DNA of 13,541 nt. Source: Nitrospinaceae bacterium. GTDB taxonomy: Bacteria; Nitrospinota; Nitrospinia; Nitrospinales; VA-1. A model generated the notes under the pieces. That model ran no database searches. It was not told the DNA's origin and saw nothing but the letters and a program-made list of their open reading frames with translations. Made by a program: the position numbers and the translations under genes. Every line of letters starts with the position of its first letter. Positions within the stretch are counted from its first letter, which is position 1. The DNA is taken from positions 1-13,541 of the forward strand of contig JAJDBA010000210.1 of assembly GCA_029261675.1 (NCBI GenBank), given 5' to 3'. Below, piece by piece: positions 1-6,198 of this stretch.

Positions 1-2
1 TT

Positions 3-50
3 ACTTCGGTATCAACCGAATCGAAGCTGGCATTCTCGTTGTACTACTAG
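3..50 (+). other. Apparent upstream recN coding segment ending in an in-frame amber codon
   Basis: In the frame of the downstream recN ORF, positions 3-47 are open and 48-50 are TAG. The residues just before the stop keep an L-A-x-x-L spacing. The codons after it (from CGC at 51) continue a RecN-like helix: R at +1, L at +8, V at +12, E-L at +15/16, L at +19 and M at +21. These spacings are what I recall of the RecN coiled-coil exit just before the C-terminal ATPase half. The TAG therefore looks embedded in recN rather than being an upstream gene end. A base error at a contig edge, a chimeric end or a true nonsense mutation are all possible. Confidence 0.4.
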
Positions 51-83
51 CGCGAGGCGGGAGAGAAATCTCTCAATTCAGGT

Positions 84-650
84 GTGGATAAAGAATTAAA
101 AGATTTGCATATGAATGGCGTACGTTTTGGAGTGCAATTTAATTACACACCCGACTCTGAAGGATTTGTTGAGTACCGCAAAGAAAAATTAAAACCGACA
201 TCTCTTGGGCTGGGCACTTTGGAATTTTTGTTCTCTCCGAATCCGGGAGAAGACCTACGCCCTCTGGCTAAGATAGCTTCTGGTGGTGAGCTGTCGCGCA
301 TCATGCTCGCTTTAAAGTCTATTCTTAATGAGCAGGATACGATTCCTGTAATGATTTTTGATGAAGTAGATGCGGGAATCGGAGGTCGCGTGGCAGAAAA
401 AGTCGGTGACAAACTTAAAAAGGTTGCCGAAACCAAGCAGGTGTTTTGTATTACCCATCTTCCGCAAATTGCGGGGATGGCATCCTCTCATTACCGTGTC
501 GAAAAACATGTTCAAGGAAAACGCACTCGGTCTGGAATACGGCAACTGGAATTTGAAGAGCGTGTGGAAGAGGTGGCTAGAATGTCGAGCGGAGAAAAAA
601 TTACCGAAGCATCCTTAAAACACGCTCGGGAACTCATTTCTGGCAACTAG
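84..650 (+). CDS. recN: DNA repair protein RecN, C-terminal part (5'-truncated by the window)
   Basis: RecN is an SMC-like ABC ATPase of the cytosol that acts in recombinational repair of double-strand breaks. Only the C-terminal third is here. The ABC signature ASGGELSRIMLA lies near residues 65-76, the Walker B segment VMIFDEVDAGIGG near 89-101, and the switch histidine in FCITHLPQIAG near 120-130. Full RecN is about 550 residues, so the N-terminal Walker A half and the coiled coil lie upstream or are missing. The GTG at 84 has no ribosome binding site and falls within conserved sequence. It is only the first start codon after an in-frame TAG at 48-50, and RecN similarity runs back to at least position 51. 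Family assignment is very secure; whether the gene is intact is not. Confidence 0.93.
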   Translation: MDKELKDLHMNGVRFGVQFNYTPDSEGFVEYRKEKLKPTSLGLGTLEFLFSPNPGEDLRPLAKIASGGELSRIMLALKSILNEQDTIPVMIFDEVDAGIGGRVAEKVGDKLKKVAETKQVFCITHLPQIAGMASSHYRVEKHVQGKRTRSGIRQLEFEERVEEVARMSSGEKITEASLKHARELISGN

Positions 651-737
651 GAGTGGAGCCAAAAATACTTTAACAAGATGCGTGTTTTAATAAACTCCTT
701 TTAAAAAAAAGAAAGGTTTAATAAAACTCTAACTATT

Positions 738-1157
738 ATGAAGCAGGCAGAATTCCAGTTTTCCGTTTCAACAAAAGGCCGTGGGATCTATAAAATCAGC
801 AGGGAGGTAGAGAACTGGATGCAGCATCAGAGCATTCGATCGGGATTGTTGACTCTGTTTATTCCCCATACTTCTGCATCCCTTATCATTCAGGACAATG
901 CAGACCCTGATGTGTTGACAGATTTGAACCAGTTTTTTAATCGGTTGGTTCCCGATGGCGACCCTTTATATGATCATCAAGCAGAAGGCCCCGATGACAT
1001 GCCAGCTCATATTCGATCTGCTTTGACGCAAACACAGTTATCGATTCCCGTGCGAGAAAACAAAATGGCTTTAGGCATCTGGCAGGGAATCTATCTTTTT
1101 GAGCATCGGGTGTGCCCGCATAATAGAAATGTGTTACTGCATTTATTAGGTGAATAA
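738..1157 (+). CDS. yjbQ: YjbQ/UPF0047 family protein (secondary thiamine-phosphate synthase type)
   Basis: This is a complete 139-residue member of the YjbQ (UPF0047) family, which is normally about 130-140 residues. The conserved blocks are all visible: PHTSAS with His44, a DNADPDV segment at 53-59, EGPDDMPAHI with Glu83 and His91, and LGIWQGIYLFEHR with Glu122 and Arg124 at 112-124. Family members are annotated as having weak thiamine-phosphate synthase activity in complementation tests, and their main cellular role remains unsettled. It starts 87 bases after the recN stop on the same strand. No strong ribosome binding site precedes the ATG; a GAAAGG lies about 20 bases upstream, which is too far to be convincing. 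No thiamine genes are nearby, so context does not support a thiamine role. Confidence 0.9.
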   Translation: MKQAEFQFSVSTKGRGIYKISREVENWMQHQSIRSGLLTLFIPHTSASLIIQDNADPDVLTDLNQFFNRLVPDGDPLYDHQAEGPDDMPAHIRSALTQTQLSIPVRENKMALGIWQGIYLFEHRVCPHNRNVLLHLLGE

Positions 1158-1177
1158 TGAAGTAATTTGTTCTTAAA

Positions 1178-1206
1178 TTGACAGATCTTTCTTTTTAATT
1201 TAAATT
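1178..1206 (+). promoter_or_regulatory. Putative sigma-70 promoter for the TPR lipoprotein gene
   Basis: A perfect TTGACA at 1178-1183 is followed after 17 bases by TAAATT at 1201-1206, which matches the -10 consensus at four of six positions. It lies in the gap between yjbQ and the ATG at 1251, leaving a leader of roughly 35-40 bases. The -35 and spacing are good, the -10 is mediocre, and the region is AT-rich, so chance matches are possible. Confidence 0.4.
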
Positions 1207-1250
1207 GACCAGATATATTGTATTTCCCTTGTTTAAAAGCCTTAAAATTA

Positions 1251-2042
1251 ATGAAGCACCCTCATATATCCAACCTCATTAAATTATCCGTTTTTCTTTT
1301 CTTTGCTCTATTTGCGATTTCTTGTGGAGGTGGAGAAGAAAAGGAAGAGGTACCTGACCGGGCGAAAGTTATAGAAGCTAAAAAAGCTCTGGATGAGGAA
1401 AATTATGAAAAGGCCAAAAGCTCTATAGAGTATTTCCTAGCGCAGTTTCCAGAAGATGTCGAAGCTTTGTTCATTTACGCGGACGTTTTGCTTAAAACAG
1501 GCCAAGCAGTACAAGCCAAAGAAAAAGCCAACCTACTTCTTGAAATCGACCCGACTTTGGCAGAACCACATGCTATTTTGGGAGAAGTGGCCTATAGTCG
1601 AAGAGAGTTCCCCAAAGCTCTTGACCTTTCCCGAAAAGCTCTAAAGATAAACTCTAAACTTCAAGCTCCTTATCGGGTCATTGGGGAAATTTACCTTCTA
1701 CAGGGAAAAGTCAAAGAAGGCATTCAAGTCTTACTTGAAGCGCATAATCTCGACCCTAACAATGTGGAAACCTTGAAAAAATTAGCTTCCGGGTATATCA
1801 AGAATAAAGAATATGCGACTGCTAAAAAGTTTCTAGAAATGGGTCTTAATCTTGACGAGAATGTTCCAGGTCTCCATTACAACCTGGCGGTGGTCTATAC
1901 AAAATTGGACAATGGGCCTAAAGCTATGAAACATATCGAACTGGCCCTGGAGCAATATGAAGACCGAGAAACCCTGTTTTGGGCCGGGAAATCTCGTGAC
2001 ACCCGAAGGATAATAGAAAGAAAATTCAAGCTCAGCAATTAA
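1251..2042 (+). CDS. TPR-repeat lipoprotein
   Basis: This is a 263-residue protein with a lipoprotein signal: a basic and hydrophobic stretch over residues 6-22, then A-I-S-Cys25, followed by GGG and an acidic linker. The lipobox has Ala at -3 rather than the usual Leu. The mature part from about residue 36 is almost entirely tetratricopeptide repeats. I count about six helix pairs ending near 240, with typical W/Y-A-G-Y-A-P spacings such as the unit starting LAEPHAILGEVAY. Such proteins are membrane-anchored scaffolds for protein complexes; the partner cannot be read from sequence. I chose the ATG at 1251 over the in-frame TTG at 1218 because the signal peptide begins there. A second TPR lipoprotein lies at 4490-5209, but the two are not adjacent. 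Confidence 0.85.
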   Translation: MKHPHISNLIKLSVFLFFALFAISCGGGEEKEEVPDRAKVIEAKKALDEENYEKAKSSIEYFLAQFPEDVEALFIYADVLLKTGQAVQAKEKANLLLEIDPTLAEPHAILGEVAYSRREFPKALDLSRKALKINSKLQAPYRVIGEIYLLQGKVKEGIQVLLEAHNLDPNNVETLKKLASGYIKNKEYATAKKFLEMGLNLDENVPGLHYNLAVVYTKLDNGPKAMKHIELALEQYEDRETLFWAGKSRDTRRIIERKFKLSN

Positions 2043-2168
2043 TCCCTTCCTTGTTTTTTCACAAGTAGAAAAAATCCGTTAAGCTTTCGAAAACTCCAGC
2101 CGATAAATAGGAATAAGCCAATCTACTTCTCGTAAAGAGAAAGTGCTCATTTTACTACGGAGGGGAAA

Positions 2169-2366
2169 ATGACTAAGCGCGAAACGAATTATCAAGTCAT
2201 CAATATGTGTGATTTCTGTGAAAACGAATTTGGTAGTTGTGGTGCAACACCCTTGTTTAGCTACGAAATTGATGTCGACAAGGTAACGCCCAACTCTCTC
2301 GATTCTGTCATCGCTTGTAATAAATACGAAAACCCTGTTACAGCAGTAATGATGAATAGCTACTAA
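2169..2366 (+). CDS. Small four-cysteine hypothetical protein, possible metal-binding knuckle
   Basis: This 65-residue ORF is preceded by a strong Shine-Dalgarno GGAGGGG (2159-2165) with ideal spacing to the ATG. I take it as a genuine gene despite its size. Cysteines are Cys14, Cys17, Cys24 and Cys50, giving a C-x2-C-x6-C motif in the N-terminal half and a lone Cys in a DSVIACNKY context. This could bind zinc or an iron-sulfur centre, but that is inference. No signal peptide or membrane segment is seen. It stands alone between two oppositely oriented blocks and its stop is directly followed by nine C residues. I do not recognise a named family with certainty. A shorter start at Met13 (2205) would keep all four cysteines but has no comparable ribosome binding site. 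Confidence 0.62.
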   Translation: MTKRETNYQVINMCDFCENEFGSCGATPLFSYEIDVDKVTPNSLDSVIACNKYENPVTAVMMNSY

Positions 2367-2386
2367 CCCCCCCCCTCTAGCGAGGG
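2367..2386. repeat. C9 homopolymer leading into a CCCTC/GAGGG hairpin
   Basis: Nine consecutive C residues (2367-2375) start immediately after the TAA of the small Cys-rich ORF. The last three overlap a perfect 5-bp inverted repeat, CCCTC (2373-2377) and GAGGG (2382-2386) with loop TAGC. There is no T-run after it, so it is not a standard terminator. The tract is unusual in this moderately AT-rich sequence and is prone to slippage. Confidence 0.6.
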
Positions 2387-2444
2387 TGGCAACTTGCAAT
2401 ACCTTTGTTGGCTGGCAAACCATATCTAGACTTAACGAGCCGTC

Positions 2445-2459
2445 TTTCCCGGGGGGAAG
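2445..2459. repeat. Short GC-rich inverted repeat in the 2367-2543 intergenic region
   Basis: TTTCCC (2445-2450) can pair with GGGAAG (2454-2459) over a GGG loop, giving six pairs including one G-U. An AGAC/GTCT pairing (2428-2431 with 2442-2445) overlaps it as an alternative. It lies between the C9 hairpin and the AAAAGGCTA repeat. No known RNA family is recognised. Confidence 0.4.
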
Positions 2460-2480
2460 AAATCTTAGCGAACCTATAGT

Positions 2481-2553
2481 AAAAGGCTAATCGATCTTGT
2501 ATTGCACTATGCGTACCGACCTATCGCCTCCCCCGTCAGTGGGCTAGCCTTTT
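2481..2553. repeat. Long-loop inverted repeat AAAAGGCTA...TAGCCTTTT
   Basis: A perfect 9-bp inverted repeat has arms at 2481-2489 and 2545-2553, separated by 55 bases. The right arm covers the stop codon of the minus-strand membrane protein gene. Read in either direction the distal arm ends in a run of four or five T, so it could be a long-loop bidirectional terminator or the closing stem of a structured RNA. The loop contains a further CCC/GGG pairing near 2530-2543. I see no match to a known riboswitch. Confidence 0.45.
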
Positions 2554-2873
2554 TGGAACATTCCCACGATAGACAGTACAGCCATGCCAAACCCAAAAAT
2601 GGTATAAGCATATAATCCCATCGTATTGTTGCCCAGCATATCGATAAAATAAGGCCTGTTAAAAATAAATCCCCAGTAAAAAACAAAGGCGTAAGAAACA
2701 AGTAAACCCATTTTGTGCCTTCCAAAAAGCATGCAAAGGGTGATAATCAGGGCAAACAACATCACCTGGCTTAAAGGAACAGATAAGCTTTTGTCGGCAA
2801 AAAAAGCAGCGAAAGGATTCTCGAAAGCAAGCGTATTCTGAAAATTGAGAGTATCCTTAAAATCACCTTGCAT
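2544..2873 (-). CDS. Small three-helix membrane protein, unknown function
   Basis: This 109-residue protein has a hydrophilic N-terminal third of about 33 residues followed by three predicted membrane helices near residues 36-53, 56-75 and 86-106. It ends with a short Lys-Gly tail. A GAGGA lies seven bases before the ATG and supports the start. It sits 32 bases downstream of the DUF389 gene on the same strand, so the two are probably co-transcribed, and it may be an accessory subunit or simply a neighbour. I do not recognise the family. There is no signal peptide and no catalytic motif. The stop codon lies inside the right arm of a 9-bp inverted repeat that may end the transcript. Confidence 0.68.
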   Translation of the reverse strand: MQGDFKDTLNFQNTLAFENPFAAFFADKSLSVPLSQVMLFALIITLCMLFGRHKMGLLVSYAFVFYWGFIFNRPYFIDMLGNNTMGLYAYTIFGFGMAVLSIVGMFQKG

Positions 2874-2905
2874 ATAAATTCCTCATTAGCAGATTTATAT
2901 TTTCG

Positions 2906-3895
2906 TTAAGGTATAAAGAGTCCTTTACGGAATAAAATGATAACCAAAAGTATGGCTAGGGAAAGAATCCATATCACCAGATAAGTAACCATTGATTGAT
3001 TGGCTTTTTGTTTTTCCAGCCAGCTTCTTGGTTTGATTCCTCTAACCAAAAAAACAACCTTGGCCGCCAGATTCACGCATACAATATTCACTGCTAATAA
3101 TAAGGCCGCGCCGATAGCAAGCTGAGTATGGCCTGCACCTAACATGATTCCCAAAGTAGCGGTGGGAGGCAGTAGAGCCACCGCAACCATCACGCCGACC
3201 AGTATACTGGAAAGTCCGGTTGTCAAAGAAATCACTGCCGCCGCTCCTGAAGCCAAGGCCAACGCCATCGAATCCAATCCAACATCCGTCCGTGCCATAA
3301 TTTCCGGGCTGTCCAAAGCCATCGGATGCCAAATCCCAAGCCCTATGGAAAGGAATAGTGCCAGTCCGATACCTGCAAGAATTGTTTTAAAAGCTTTCCA
3401 CATGAGGGGCATATCCCCCAACGCGGCACCGAGCGCCAAGGCGATGTTTGGACCCAGCAGAGGAGCGATAACCATGGCGCCAATCACCACTGCGACATTA
3501 TTCTCTAGCAGACCGATTGCCACCACCACGGTGGATAAAAAAACCAGCAACAGATAAGTTGAATCGAGTCTCGTGTTTTTTTCAACCTCGTTATAAAGTT
3601 CTTCGCGAGTGGTGCTGGACTTGTCTGAAGAATCCTTTTCATTCGGGGTGGGTTCTTTTCTTGGTAGCGATGCTTCGAGAGCCGTAACAAGAATTTTTGA
3701 ATGGTTATCGCCTTGAAATAACCCTTGTAGGGCATCGAGCAAAGATTGTCTTTGGTCATCGCTAACCAATGCTCGGATCACTTTCTTCCTATCTTCATCA
3801 GCGCTCACCCATAGAACTTCAGAGTCATGCTGGACAATAATGCTTTCCACGGCGGACAGGTTTTTTACAGGGGTAATGATATCGATTATTTTCAT
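2906..3895 (-). CDS. DUF389 family integral membrane protein
   Basis: This 329-residue protein has the architecture of the DUF389 (TIGR00341-like) family. A soluble N-terminal domain of about 75 residues is followed by a charged linker (about 78-110) and then six or seven hydrophobic helices to the C-terminus. The family hallmark GAMVIAPLLGP is at residues 139-149, directly after the first helix. A second conserved segment, GVMVAVALLPPTA, lies in the centre of the membrane domain. The biochemical function of DUF389 proteins is unknown; a transport or mechanosensing role would be speculation. The ATG is preceded by GGTGGAG about a dozen bases upstream. It is followed at 32 bases by a small membrane protein gene that probably shares its transcript. 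Confidence 0.88.
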   Translation of the reverse strand: MKIIDIITPVKNLSAVESIIVQHDSEVLWVSADEDRKKVIRALVSDDQRQSLLDALQGLFQGDNHSKILVTALEASLPRKEPTPNEKDSSDKSSTTREELYNEVEKNTRLDSTYLLLVFLSTVVVAIGLLENNVAVVIGAMVIAPLLGPNIALALGAALGDMPLMWKAFKTILAGIGLALFLSIGLGIWHPMALDSPEIMARTDVGLDSMALALASGAAAVISLTTGLSSILVGVMVAVALLPPTATLGIMLGAGHTQLAIGAALLLAVNIVCVNLAAKVVFLVRGIKPRSWLEKQKANQSMVTYLVIWILSLAILLVIILFRKGLFIP

Positions 3896-4045
3896 ATTTA
3901 GCGGCGCTCCACCGCGGGAAGGTAATCAGAGCATAAATGAACAAACCATTTTGCTTCTAGATAGAATTTTTCTGCTGGACATAAGAAGGCCAACGGCGTT
4001 TAACTACTTTTTGGTTTTGACCTTTTACCATAGGGCGTAGCCCTG

Positions 4046-4282
4046 CTAGATCATTTTTTTGGTGGCAAGGTTTGCGATATTGCGCAAAACCTGTTCATTG
4101 CATTGAACGCAAAAATGGCCTTCGCCGGAAAATATCCAGCACTCATCCTCGACCCATTCCCGGGCGTCTTCTTTATCCTCGCAAAACTCACCTTGCTGGA
4201 CACAATCTTCAGCAATTTTTAATTGACAGGGAACAGCAAACTCACCATTGTCATTTTCTAAATAGGGAAGCTCATCGGACAT
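4046..4282 (-). CDS. Small acidic six-cysteine protein, unknown
   Basis: This 78-residue acidic protein has six cysteines (19, 27, 34, 48, 58 and 61), including a C-terminal HFC-x2-C pair. It has no signal peptide or membrane helix, so it is probably cytosolic, and the cysteines suggest metal binding rather than disulfides. The sequence is rich in Glu and Asp over residues 25-55 and ends with a short basic stretch. An AGG sits at a plausible distance from the ATG, within a perfect palindrome GGTAATTACC next to the start. It lies 150 bases upstream of the DUF389 gene on the same strand. An overlapping plus-strand ORF (4072-4287) has low-complexity composition and no ribosome binding site. I do not recognise the family. 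Confidence 0.62.
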   Translation of the reverse strand: MSDELPYLENDNGEFAVPCQLKIAEDCVQQGEFCEDKEDAREWVEDECWIFSGEGHFCVQCNEQVLRNIANLATKKMI

Positions 4283-4292
4283 GGTAATTACC
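4283..4292. promoter_or_regulatory. Perfect palindrome GGTAATTACC at a start codon
   Basis: This ten-base perfect palindrome abuts the ATG of the minus-strand six-cysteine gene and contains its probable Shine-Dalgarno AGG. A related near-palindrome, GGTAATAATACC, is at 4428-4439 near the opposite end of the same divergent intergenic region. They may be operator sites, but chance in AT-rich DNA cannot be excluded. Confidence 0.3.
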
Positions 4293-4421
4293 TGATCTAT
4301 ATATTTTAAAATAACTTATTAAGTTTTATAAACTGACTAAAACAAGGTTTTATTATAAACACACCTTTCCCTCATTAAAGAAATAATTCATGGAAAATGA
4401 TGAATCTTGTTTATCGTAATA

Positions 4422-4450
4422 TTATGAGGTAATAATACCCCTAATATAAC
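4422..4450 (+). promoter_or_regulatory. Weak promoter candidate with a palindrome in its spacer
   Basis: TTATGA (4422-4427, three of six to the -35 consensus) is followed after 17 bases by TATAAC (4445-4450, five of six to -10), 40 bases before the ATG at 4490. The spacer begins with GGTAATAATACC (4428-4439), similar to the palindrome at 4283-4292. A repressor bound there would block polymerase. The -35 is poor. Confidence 0.27.
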
Positions 4451-4489
4451 GCTTAAATGTTTTACGCAATTTTCTGCAGATAATCGAAA

Positions 4490-5209
4490 ATGATTACAGA
4501 TATAAAAACTTTATTTTTATGTGTTTTCATACTGCTGTCCGGGTGCAGTAATGAGGTTGCAACTCAGGGCGGAGCTCTATCTGATGATCCGAAAGTTTTG
4601 CTTGAAAATGCCAAGGAGAAGCAAAGAATCGGTGCTTATGATGAGGCTATTGAGATCTTAAATGCGGCTGTGAAAATCGATGCTGAATTTGTACCTGCTT
4701 ATAACCAAATGGGATTGATCTATTTCGAGTCGGATAGAAAAGAAGAATCGGTCGTGGTTTATAAAAAAGCTCTAGCGATTGACCCTGAAAATTTGCAAAC
4801 TCGTCTCGGTCTGGGAGAAACCTATTCGATGTTAACCCGGAACGATCTTGCTGTTGTGCAGTTTCTGAAAGCTGCCGAGATCAAAAAAAATGATCCTGAG
4901 ATTCTTTTTAAGATCGCTTTGGAATACTGGTATCACCAAAATCTGGAAAAATGCAAAGAGTACTACAACAAGGTTTTGGAGATCGAACCGGACCATGTTC
5001 AGGTGCATTTAAATTTAATCAGTGTATATGAAAGAATGAAGGACTGGCGGCACGCCATCAAAGAAATCGAAATCTCCAGACGGTTGGGAGAAGAAAAGAA
5101 TGATCCGACGACCATCTCCATCGCTGAAAGGAAGAAAAAATTCATCATTGGTCGGATGAACCTGACCGAAGAAGAATATCTAAAGAAAAGCCAACCGCCT
5201 TTTGATTGA
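4490..5209 (+). CDS. TPR-repeat lipoprotein
   Basis: This 239-residue protein begins with a textbook lipoprotein signal: hydrophobic residues 7-16, then L-L-S-G-Cys19. After a short linker the mature protein carries about five tetratricopeptide repeats between residues 35 and 195. Recognisable units include AYDEAIEILNAAVKID and the YNKVLEIEPD block. A Lys/Glu-rich tail follows. It is likely a membrane-anchored protein-interaction scaffold facing the periplasm. Its stop is only 19 bases from the stop of the convergent methyltransferase gene. It resembles the lipoprotein at 1251-2042 in plan, but the two share no obvious sequence identity beyond TPR consensus positions. Partner and process are unknown. 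Confidence 0.85.
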   Translation: MITDIKTLFLCVFILLSGCSNEVATQGGALSDDPKVLLENAKEKQRIGAYDEAIEILNAAVKIDAEFVPAYNQMGLIYFESDRKEESVVVYKKALAIDPENLQTRLGLGETYSMLTRNDLAVVQFLKAAEIKKNDPEILFKIALEYWYHQNLEKCKEYYNKVLEIEPDHVQVHLNLISVYERMKDWRHAIKEIEISRRLGEEKNDPTTISIAERKKKFIIGRMNLTEEEYLKKSQPPFD

Positions 5210-5228
5210 GAGGGGGAAGGTTCTCTTT

Positions 5229-6149
5229 CTAGCCCAGCCTGAAAAATGTAAGCTCATTCTTGTTGTGAAAAAGATGCAGTACTTTGCTGTTTGGAATAGC
5301 TGCGAATTTTTTTATGATAGCCGTTTCTGGCTCACCCTTGAGCTTGATCGTGCAGATGAAATTTTTACAGATATCGGAGTCTATCCAGATCGACAACCAG
5401 TCATAAAGTTTTTCCGGGTAACAGATCACATCGGAAAACAGCCAGTCGACCGACTGCCCTTTTTTAATAAACTCTTCCGGTAGCAGGGAAAACGCATCGC
5501 GTTTTTCAAACGACACTCCTTTTAAGTTTGAAATTTTTTCATCGAGGGGAGAGCGGTCTATGCTCAGAACCTCCGCGCCGCATTTTTGGATCACCCACGC
5601 CCAGCCACCGGGGCTGCCACCGATATCAATACAGAATTCCCCTTGTTGCGGAGTTTTCTCAGCCAGAGTTAGTGACTCGTAAAGTTTCAGATAAGCGCGA
5701 TTGGGTGGACCGTTTTTATCTTCAATAAAAGAAGGCTCCCCATTGGGGAATGGACTCGAGCAATCTGAAGAAGCAAGTATGGTGTTCTCATCGAGAAGGC
5801 ACCAAGACCCCCCAGTCCCCTGGGAAGGGAGCGGTGTTGGAAACAACATGGGTTTGGGTTTGCTGGAGTTTAATTTTTCTTGAATGAGTTGGGCGCGTCG
5901 ATGCAAGGTGAAGGAATAAAGGTTCCAATTACGTTGAATGGATTTTAATTTCTTTGCCGCATCGTTGATCGAGTCGATGGAAAAGGTGACAGGGTTCTTC
6001 CAGATATTTTGCGCCCAATGCGCATTTATGAAAGGTTTGCTGGAAAGAATGAGCCGATCGTGAACGGCAATCACTCCATCCACTTCTTTTAAAAGGAGTT
6101 CGCTCAACCCTTCCGGTGCAAGGTAAGCCGATTTTATTTCAGCAGTCAT
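5229..6149 (-). CDS. RlmM-like rRNA 2'-O-ribose methyltransferase (FtsJ/RrmJ fold)
   Basis: This is a 306-residue SAM-dependent methyltransferase of the FtsJ fold. Motif I is IDIGGSPGGW at 174-183, followed by the acidic strand end SIDRSP at 196-201. The K-D-K-E catalytic tetrad of 2'-O-ribose methyltransferases can be placed at Lys155 (YLKLYE), Asp240 (LFSDV), Lys269 (CTIKLKGE) and Glu299 (NELTFF). This arrangement, and the NRAYLKL and WLFSD contexts, resemble RlmM, which methylates C2498 of 23S rRNA in E. coli. The protein is shorter than E. coli RlmM (about 366 residues), mostly in its N-terminal half. The substrate is therefore inferred, and another rRNA or tRNA position is possible. It lies 49 bases downstream of the pyrophosphatase gene, probably in one operon. 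Confidence 0.82.
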   Translation of the reverse strand: MTAEIKSAYLAPEGLSELLLKEVDGVIAVHDRLILSSKPFINAHWAQNIWKNPVTFSIDSINDAAKKLKSIQRNWNLYSFTLHRRAQLIQEKLNSSKPKPMLFPTPLPSQGTGGSWCLLDENTILASSDCSSPFPNGEPSFIEDKNGPPNRAYLKLYESLTLAEKTPQQGEFCIDIGGSPGGWAWVIQKCGAEVLSIDRSPLDEKISNLKGVSFEKRDAFSLLPEEFIKKGQSVDWLFSDVICYPEKLYDWLSIWIDSDICKNFICTIKLKGEPETAIIKKFAAIPNSKVLHLFHNKNELTFFRLG

Positions 6150-6198
6150 ATGTTGCCAATTCCCATTTTATGTATGCGGGAACTGAGCGTAATGTGTT

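Noticed and set aside
703..712. A8 tract before yjbQ as a slippage or phase-variation site
   Set aside because: It is intergenic, in AT-rich DNA, and changes in length would not alter a reading frame.
1218..1250. TTG start extending the first TPR lipoprotein by 11 residues
   Set aside because: The lipoprotein signal begins at the ATG at 1251, and the extra residues would put a Cys and charges ahead of the signal peptide.
2043..2085. TTTTTTC...GAAAAAA inverted repeat after the first TPR gene as a terminator
   Set aside because: The stem is almost all A-T and no T-run follows it on the plus strand.
2411..2460. GGCAAACC motif resembling the core of a c-di-GMP-I (GEMM) riboswitch
   Set aside because: Only this octamer matches. 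The following GCAAAGCC-type segment, the tetraloop-receptor arrangement and the closing stem are absent, and no gene follows in the right orientation.
3144..3557. 137-residue plus-strand open frame inside the DUF389 gene
   Set aside because: It is antisense to a well-supported membrane protein, has Ala/Ser/Thr-rich low-complexity composition and no ribosome binding site.
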